From: Tenrec ecaudatus
Taxonomy: Eukaryota > Chordata > Mammalia > Afrosoricida > Tenrecidae
NCBI RefSeq assembly: GCF_050624435.1
Contig: NC_134537.1
Coordinates: 123,914,086-123,978,085, forward strand
Length of the DNA stretch: 64,000 nucleotides
Reading direction: 5' to 3'
Shown here: one piece after another, positions 57,811-64,000 of the stretch
Layout of the letters: each line of letters begins with the position of its first letter
Numbering within the stretch: the stretch's first letter is position 1
Notes under the pieces: model-generated
The model's input: only the letters and a program-made list of their open reading frames with translations
Database searches by the model: none
What the model was told of the DNA's origin: nothing
Program-made: the position numbers and the translations under genes

Positions 57811-58559
57811 AGGCTCACAGGCCTGTGTGATGGCTTATTAGAGTAGATTATGAATACCACTTTGAACAGATGACGAATGTGGCAAAGTCAGTACATACGA
57901 CTTTGTGATTCTTCAGAGGCAAACATACTGTAACCTTTGGAAAACAGCGAATGGGTCTAAGATAATCGTGGATGGCGCTGCCTGTTTTGGGTTGTTGTTT
58001 TTTTTTTTTTGGTAAGTTTACAGAGACAGAAACAAGACGAGTAAAAGAAGAGCTACACTAGAAAGACATACATGGAAATGTTAACTGTCATTTTGGCTGA
58101 TTTGTGGACCCAGGTGATCTTGTTCTGTGTGTTTTCCTGTGATACTTGCCTGGGTGCTGTGTTAGACAGGGTTCTCTAGAGAAACAAAGGCCAGGTTGGC
58201 ACAATAAATTATTATTTTAACGGCATTATTCTAAGCGTACATACCAACTGTTGCACTCACACAGCCACTAAACAGATGTTCCAGCTGCCAGCAATGGCTT
58301 CATGATGGTTTTCTCATGTCTGACCTATGTACTGTGTATGCCTGGTTATACAGACACCACACCTTAGGTACTAAATATAAAAAACATAGCAAGCTCTCTC
58401 TGTCATAGCCAGTGGGATTTAATTTTACCCCCATTCTAACCATATTCTTACATTCGTTAAGATTCCATTCTTGGCTTACTTCTCTTTCCTCCCTCTCAGG
58501 GGCATTTTGAAGGAAATACAGGACCACAGGGCTGGGCACACACAGAAAATATTCAACAC

Positions 58560-58632
58560 CGCTCAATGGATGGATGTATGGATTGTGATAAGAGTTGTAA
58601 GAGTCCCCAATAAAATTATTTTTAAAAAAACA
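58560..58632 (+). mobile_element. L1 3' end stub
   Basis: Only the final about 70 bp of the L1 tail, GATGTATGGATTGTGATAAG to CAATAAAATTATTTTT and poly(A). Confidence 0.7.
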
Positions 58633-58899
58633 GCACATCTTGGTGCCCTTCAATATCCAGTCTTTGTTTTGAGCAAGGAAACAACCTTAACCTCCGATTC
58701 TTTTTTACAAAATCTCTTTAAAGAGGAAGATGGAAGATGCTTATTTTGTCCCTCTTCAGTTGCTTTTCCCTCGAGCGCTCCCCACCTCGGGTGCTGTGTG
58801 TGACACAGGTGAACGAAGGCAAGGGAAACCCTCACCGCTGGACCAACAGCACCGTGACATGCGGAGACGTTAAAGTCGCACATCGCACGTGTCTCTGGA

Positions 58900-59100
58900 C
58901 CACAACAAATATCCATGGACGCAGCAGTTAAGGAATCAAGTGACGCATCACACTGGACAAGTCTGCTGCCAAAGACCGCTTCAGGGCATTAAAAAGAAAA
59001 GATGTCGTTTTGATAGCTAAGGTGTGTCCCACCTATTTTCAAGCACCTCATATGTTTGTGAAAACTGGACAATAAAATAAGGGAGGCTAAAGAGGAATCT
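58900..59100 (+). mobile_element. RTE (BovB-like) fragment
   Basis: Contains AATCAAGTGACGCATC, AAGTCTGCTGCCAAAGACC and TCATATGTTTGTGAAAACTGG, in the order of the RTE thumb region. It ends about 180 bp from a PRIMPOL exon. Confidence 0.6.
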
Positions 59101-59283
59101 GTGTTAAAAGAATTAACGTTGAAATGAAAATAATCTATAATATCCAACACTAACCAAATACAACTATAAGTTGAATTACAAATTGAATTTACTAAACTAA
59201 ACTTATTACAGAACCGTTTTTAATCTTCTCAAGTATGAAATTGCAGACATTTAAAATGCAATAGTATTAGATACCATACTTAC

Positions 59284-59392
59284 ATGATATTATTACTCTT
59301 GTGGGCTCTTCCAACATTGTCACACCAACGATATTTGCAAATGTCATAAACCAGTAATTCTTCTGGAAAAAAGTAGTTCCAACGCCGAATTC
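59284..59392 (-). CDS. PRIMPOL: PRIMPOL exon with first half of the zinc finger
   Basis: The exon follows TGTATTTTAG and ends ATCAT|GTAAGT. It encodes IRRWNYFFPEELLVYDICKY and RWCDNVGRAHKSNNI, nearly identical to human. The Cys of RWCDN and the His of RAHKS, seven residues apart, correspond to human zinc ligands Cys419 and His426. Both are kept. Confidence 0.97.
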
Positions 59393-59471
59393 CTAAAATA
59401 CAAACAATGTTCCTAAAGGTCCTAATATTCTGTGACATAGTAATTAATAAAGATAAATATTTATTTTTTAC

Positions 59472-59561
59472 CTCCTTTAATGCCATTTTTAGTCACCAAA
59501 GAAAGAACAAAACGATCAATCTCAGGGTAGGGTGAACACTGAAAACCTTCAAGTGTTTCTA
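59472..59561 (-). CDS. PRIMPOL: PRIMPOL internal exon (end of primase domain)
   Basis: On the minus strand the exon follows TATTTTGCAG and ends GGAG|GTAAAA. It encodes VETLEGFQCSPYPEIDRFVL and SLVTKNGIKG, matching human ETIEGFQCSPYPEVDHFVLSLVNKDGIKG. Two leading bases complete a Val codon from the unseen upstream exon. This is the first PRIMPOL exon within the window in transcription order. Confidence 0.94.
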
Positions 59562-59579
59562 CTGCAAAATACAAGAAAT

Positions 59580-61450
59580 ATTTATAAATCACAATTGTCA
59601 AATGTTGAGGAGTTAAATTTTTATTAAACTCTTAATTAATACACTTATGGATCTTATAACCTCAGCATTTTTGGTTGGTATATTTTTGTAATCTGCCTTT
59701 TAGTTGTCAGAGATCCTACTATCCAACAAAAATTATAACAGCATTTGAAATGATACCATCGACCTCTTTCTTCTGTCATTCTGAGAGAGACGAGCTGCCC
59801 TGGTGTCAGGAGCTGGCCTGGGCGGGACACACCACCTACCTCAGCCTTGGTGTCCTCGGTCGAACATACCCTCTATCACAGAATGTCAACCTCAGCGATG
59901 GCCTCCGTGGTCACAATAAATCAAGACCACTCCAGCACGTCCGAACGCAGGCAAAGTGAGCAACACCTTCCCATCCTAGCCAACAGAAGTGACTGCTGCG
60001 TCTTCACCAATCACTAGTCTCCCTCCAGTTGTGCCTTCCCCTTACAGAAGAGTGGTGCGCTTCTGTGCGTCAGTGCTTGGCAGCTACCAGAAGGGCATCT
60101 GGTTGGAAGCCATGGAAGAAAGATGAGGTTGTCTGCTTTCATAGAGATTACAGCCTCAAGTCTCTAAAGGGGCATTCTACTCCGTCCAAGAGGGACATGG
60201 TTAGAAGCTATTTGGTGGTCGACGGGATTTTGTTTTTGAAGGCTTTCTTACCCCCCAGTATTCAGACACCCAGTCATAGATGGCAGCACCAGGTGTCCCT
60301 GGCAGTTCCTTCCATTCCCCAGTGCACTTTACTAAAGCCTATAAATCCTTTCCAACATCCTCTTATGGCGTCCTGGTGGTGCTGTCAGATAAGCACTGGA
60401 CTACAAGGTCTGTGCTTCGAGCCCACCAGCTGCTCCCCGGGGGAAAGTGGAGACTATCTGCTCTATGAAAGCTTCCAGCCTCGGAAGCCTTCTATCCCTG
60501 TGTCACTGAGTCAGAAGGGTTTCTTGCTTAGCTTTGAACTTCCTCTTTCTGAGCTGCGTGTCCTCCCTTGAGGCAGTGAGTAAGCAAGCTGCCTGTGCAC
60601 TGCAGGGGGTCCTGGGCGATCAGCAGCTGGAAGGCACTGCCAATTCAACTGCACACTAAGAAGCTACTGTAATTGTGTATTTAAATCCTCAGTTTATTTC
60701 ATAAGACTTTTCATTGTGAACCCGGTGAAGGTTTACAAGGGAGATCATCAGCTTTACATGGTTCAGGCATGTTTGGTTTCAACTCATCCATTGCAATCCC
60801 CTCAACATACCAACCAATGTATCGTCACTGATGCGCTGTACTTACAGTTTCCATCCCTAACCCGACTGCGCTCTGTCTTGGGCAAATGCTGCCCTGTTGA
60901 TCTGAAAGGGTTGATTATAGAGGCTTGTCTGTTGTTTGGCTGAAAGCTGAGCAATGGAGTGAGTTCAATTCCAAGCCTGAATGGGCCTAGGGCCTTAATC
61001 TCATGGGTTACATCAGTCTCTACCCAACCACCAAGTCTGGTCTCTCATGATTTTGAGTTTTATTCCACATTTTCGCCTGCTCTATCCATGATCTAATGTG
61101 ATTCTTTTCAGAGTACTTGGTAGCGGTAGCTGGGCACCATCTAGTTCTTCTGGTCTCAGGGTTGTGAGACTGATGCGTGTGGTCCATTAGGCTATTTTAT
61201 GTTTTTGATTTTCAACATCCTTTTATCTTCCAATCAGGGAGATGGAGATAATTAATTGCACCATTGAGGGCCACTAACAATCTCACAACATCCCAGTCAC
61301 TACTCACTCAAAGGATTTAGAGCAGTCTTTGTGAACTACGCTATGCTGATTGACCTTAGTGTCCCCAGAGACTAGGATCCAGCTCCGCAAGGGCCCAGGC
61401 TCATTCCCTCAAGGTGTATGATTATATTTAAGAAATTTTCAAAATTTGGC
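59580..61450. other. PRIMPOL intron, no upstream exon found
   Basis: The minus strand was searched by eye for the exon that precedes 59561 (the expected Ser/Leu-rich segment before VETLEG) and none was found. SINE pieces explain the 180-codon + strand frame at 60029-60571. Confidence 0.4.
60365..60560 (+). repeat. SINE
   Basis: GGCGTCCTGGTGGTGCTGTC, CTTCGAGCCCACCAGCTGCT and CTATGAAAGCTTCCAGCCTC. A partial copy also spans about 60045-60190 (GGAAGAAAGATGAGGTTGTC). Confidence 0.65.
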
Positions 61451-61459
61451 CTTGGCTTA

Positions 61460-61655
61460 TATGGCCTTGGTAGCATAGTGGGCTATATGCTGGGCTGCTA
61501 ACTGCAAGGTAAGCAGTTCAAAACCATCAACTGCTTCATAGGTGAAAGAGGCTTTCTGTGCCTGTAAAGATATACAGGTTCAGAGACCCACAGGACAGAC
61601 AGTTCCCACTGGGTTGCTATGAGTTAGAATCGACTTGATGGCAGTGGGTTTCTTT
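61460..61655 (+). repeat. afrotherian tRNA-derived SINE
   Basis: Well-preserved: GGCCTTGGTAGCATAGTGGG, GGGCTGCTAACTGCAAGGTA, GTTCAAAACCATCAACTGC and the tail TAGAATCGACTTGATGGCAG. Confidence 0.88.
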
Positions 61656-62214
61656 TTGGCATAGGCAACCAGATGCATAGGTATATTTGCAGCAAAGATA
61701 AATACACACACACGTGCTCGCACACATGTTCTCTGTCAAAACTATATATATTTGTGGGTACACTGCTATTCTCCCACCCATTTGATTTTTAAAGATATAA
61801 TTCTCATTGCAATTTTAAGACTAATACATCTTAGTTTTCTTAGAAAAGGGCTATATTTCAATGATAAAAGTAATATGCATAATTGGAGAAATCTTAGAAA
61901 ATATGTTAAGGTAGAAAGGAGAGAAATAAACCACAGACTAACATCTGGAAATAAGTCTTAAACAGAAGAAAATAATCATAAAAACTGTTTTCTACATTTC
62001 TTTAATAAACCTGTGGTCCTATCACATATATAATTTCAGAGCTTATTTTTCCTCATAACATTGTGAATAAGTATTTTCCCTTTTAATATATAAGCTTTGT
62101 AAATTTAATTTTAGTAGCTTTAAAGTATTTCATACTATATCAACAAACTTGTTGTATTGTGAGTTTACAATATTTTCAGTTTTCACTATTAAGAATAATG
62201 ATCACTGATTAAGA

Positions 62215-63095
62215 TATGATCACTGAAGACAAACATGTGCATAAGCAAATGTGGTGAAGAAGCTGATGTTGCCTGGCTATCAAAAGATAAGAGCATCTAG
62301 GGGCTTAAAGGCTTGAAGATAAACACACGGCCATCTAGCTCAGAAGCAACAAAGCCCATATGGAAGAAGCACACCAGCCTGTGTGACCACGAGGTGTCGA
62401 AAGGATCAAGAATCAAAGAATAAAAAATCATACTGTAAATGAGGGTGAATGCAGAGTAGAGACCCAAAGCCCATCGGTAGGCAACTAACTGTATACCCCC
62501 TTACTGAAGGATTGTGGGGAGGAGATGAGCCAGTCAGGGTGCAGGATAGCAATGATGAAACATATAACTTTCCTCTAGTTCTTAAATGCTTCCCCACCCC
62601 TACGCCCCCCACTATCATGATCCTAATTCTACCTTAAAAATCTGGCTAGACCATAGGATGTACATTGGTACAAAAGCAATTGGAAACACAGGGAATCCAG
62701 GAGAAATGACTCCTTCAGGACCAGTGGTGAGAGTGGCGATGCCTAGAGGGTGGAAGGAATATGGGGTGGAAAGAGGGAACCAATTACAAGAATCTACATA
62801 TAACCTCCTCCCTGTGGGATGGACAACAGAGAAGTGGGCGAGGGGAGACGTTGGACAGTGTAACATATGACAAAATAATAATTTATTAATTATGAAGGGT
62901 TCATGAGGGAGGGGGAGGAGGGATAGAGGGGGAAATGTGGAGCCAATATTAAGGGCTCAAGTAGAAGGCAAATGTTTTGAGAATGATGATGGCAACAAAT
63001 ATACAAATGCGCTTGACACATTGGATGGATAATGAATTGTGATAAGAATTGTACGAGGCCCAATAAAATTATTTTAAAATTTTTAAATTAATAAA
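62215..63095 (+). mobile_element. L1 3' end, about 0.9 kb
   Basis: Begins at CACTGAAGACAAACATGTG within the repeat unit and ends GGCCCAATAAAATTATTT. It has one unit only and lies upstream of the PRIMPOL exons, antisense to that gene. Confidence 0.82.
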
Positions 63096-63099
63096 TTCT

Positions 63100-64000
63100 G
63101 TGCTATTGATAAAATTTTTTAAATGCTGTACCAAAATATATGTATAAAAATGTTATAATCAGTACCAATCATTATAACCAGAGACGCAACGGATGGTCCC
63201 TTATAGAATGGGAGAAAATAGGGGGGAAAAAACCACAAACCCTCTAATTCTTTAAAAACAAATGTCAGACTTGACATACTGGTTGAAACTAGAGAAATCC
63301 CTAAGACTATCACTATGAGATACATTTTAAACTTTGAATTGAAACCACTGTCAGAGATCACCATTCACCTAAATAACAGACTGGCTCATCACATAAACAG
63401 TAGGTCTCCTGAATATTGTGCACCTTTAAAAAATTCATCTACGAGACCCATCAACAGTCTAAAGCAAAAACTGAGACAGTAAGGTGAGGCAGGGAAACTA
63501 AATGAACTGAAACAGAACAATGCTGACACATTGTAAAAATTGTAGCCAATTGTTAAATGGGAACCTAATTTGCTAATGTTACTTTCTCATATATATATGA
63601 GAAAGTTCTTGGGAAAATGGAATTAAAAGATAATATAATTTTCCATGAATTTTTAAGCCTATATTGTAAAAGGAATATGTAAAGAATAAAACTTTATCAA
63701 ATTAAAATTTTTACAGAGGTAGAGCGTTTATGTAAGAAATCTTGGAAAAACCCAACACATTCTTTCAGCTCTGGAAAAACTAGCTGTCATTATGAAAATG
63801 AAGATTTCCACATACTAGAAACACAGGGAAAAGGGTCCCACATAGGAATACTGGCAGTGTTCTCTCCTTTATTGCAGGCAGAAAGAGGAAAACTTTTGAA
63901 TTTTGGTTTTATTATTTTTATTATTTGGTTTTGAATTTTGGTTTTTTAGTTTTATAACCTCCATGAGTATTGTATTAACCCCCCCCCAATAAATAAGAAG
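63100..64000. other. AT-rich end of window, nothing recognised
   Basis: AT-rich sequence with a short run of C (63980-63987). No exon, repeat family or RNA gene was recognised. Confidence 0.4.

Larger units (their letters stand above)
48084..59561 (-). other. PRIMPOL: PRIMPOL locus, 3' part: last five coding exons
   Basis: PRIMPOL is a primase-polymerase of the archaeo-eukaryotic primase family. It re-primes stalled replication forks in the nucleus and mitochondria. Five minus-strand exons (59561-59472, 59392-59284, 51150-51068, 50984-50938, 48332-48084) join in consistent phase into 191 codons plus stop, about the C-terminal third of a protein of about 560 residues. They carry the end of the catalytic region, the Cys-His-Cys-Cys zinc finger and the two acidic RPA-binding motifs. 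Earlier exons with the DxE catalytic residues were not found up to 64000 and must lie beyond the right edge. The 8.1-kb intron between the second and third exons is packed with RTE, L1 and SINE copies. Confidence 0.93.

Noticed and set aside
60029-60571. 180-codon + strand open frame
   Set aside because: It runs through two SINE fragments, and its peptide contains SINE-derived strings.
1-64000. CRISPR array, operon, toxin-antitoxin or other undescribed multi-gene system
   Set aside because: None is present. Repeats are interspersed mobile elements, and the only genes are CENPU, PRIMPOL and a BRCC3 pseudogene.
1-64000. tRNA genes
   Set aside because: tRNA-like heads (GGTTCAAAC-type B boxes) were noticed many times, but each belongs to a SINE with the standard SINE body after it.

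Overview
The window is nuclear DNA from a placental mammal, most likely an afrotherian and probably a tenrec. The evidence is the repeat content: many tRNA-derived SINEs of the afrotherian type, L1 copies sharing one very long 3' non-coding tail, BovB/RTE retrotransposon fragments, and short hAT elements of the SPIN/URR1 type. From memory of the literature, SPIN among afrotherians is reported from tenrec. The genes have the split-exon structure of a vertebrate. No bacterial or archaeal feature, CRISPR array or operon is present.

Two convergent protein-coding genes can be read. CENPU (centromere protein U, also MLF1IP/PBIP1/CENP-50) lies on the + strand. Twelve coding exons were placed from 17086 to 47436, with a poly(A) signal at 47512. 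All exon phases join into one frame of 372 codons plus stop, counted from the ATG in the first exon placed. Its CpG-island promoter is at about 8900-9700, but the first exon cannot be fixed. PRIMPOL (primase-polymerase) lies on the - strand. Its last five coding exons (59561 down to 48084) encode the C-terminal 191 residues, with the zinc finger and the RPA-binding tail; the rest of the gene lies beyond the right edge. The two genes end tail to tail, with about 570 bp between the CENPU poly(A) signal and the PRIMPOL stop codon. I recall the same arrangement from human 4q35.

Layout: 1-8900 is intergenic and repeat-rich. 8900-9700 is the CpG island. 9700-47300 is CENPU introns and exons, with a processed BRCC3 pseudogene in the penultimate coding intron (43385-44183). 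47500-48084 is the shared 3' interval. 48084-64000 is PRIMPOL exons separated by large repeat-filled introns.

CENP-U is a constitutive kinetochore protein that recruits PLK1. PRIMPOL is a replication-stress primase. They share a locus, but nothing in the sequence shows that they share a pathway. No new multi-gene system is visible. The points most worth checking are a disrupted part of CENPU exon 6 next to an in-phase internal donor, a NAGNAG acceptor at the last CENPU exon, a divergent PRIMPOL RPA-binding motif, hAT and MITE insertions with readable target duplications, and several nested retrotransposon insertions.
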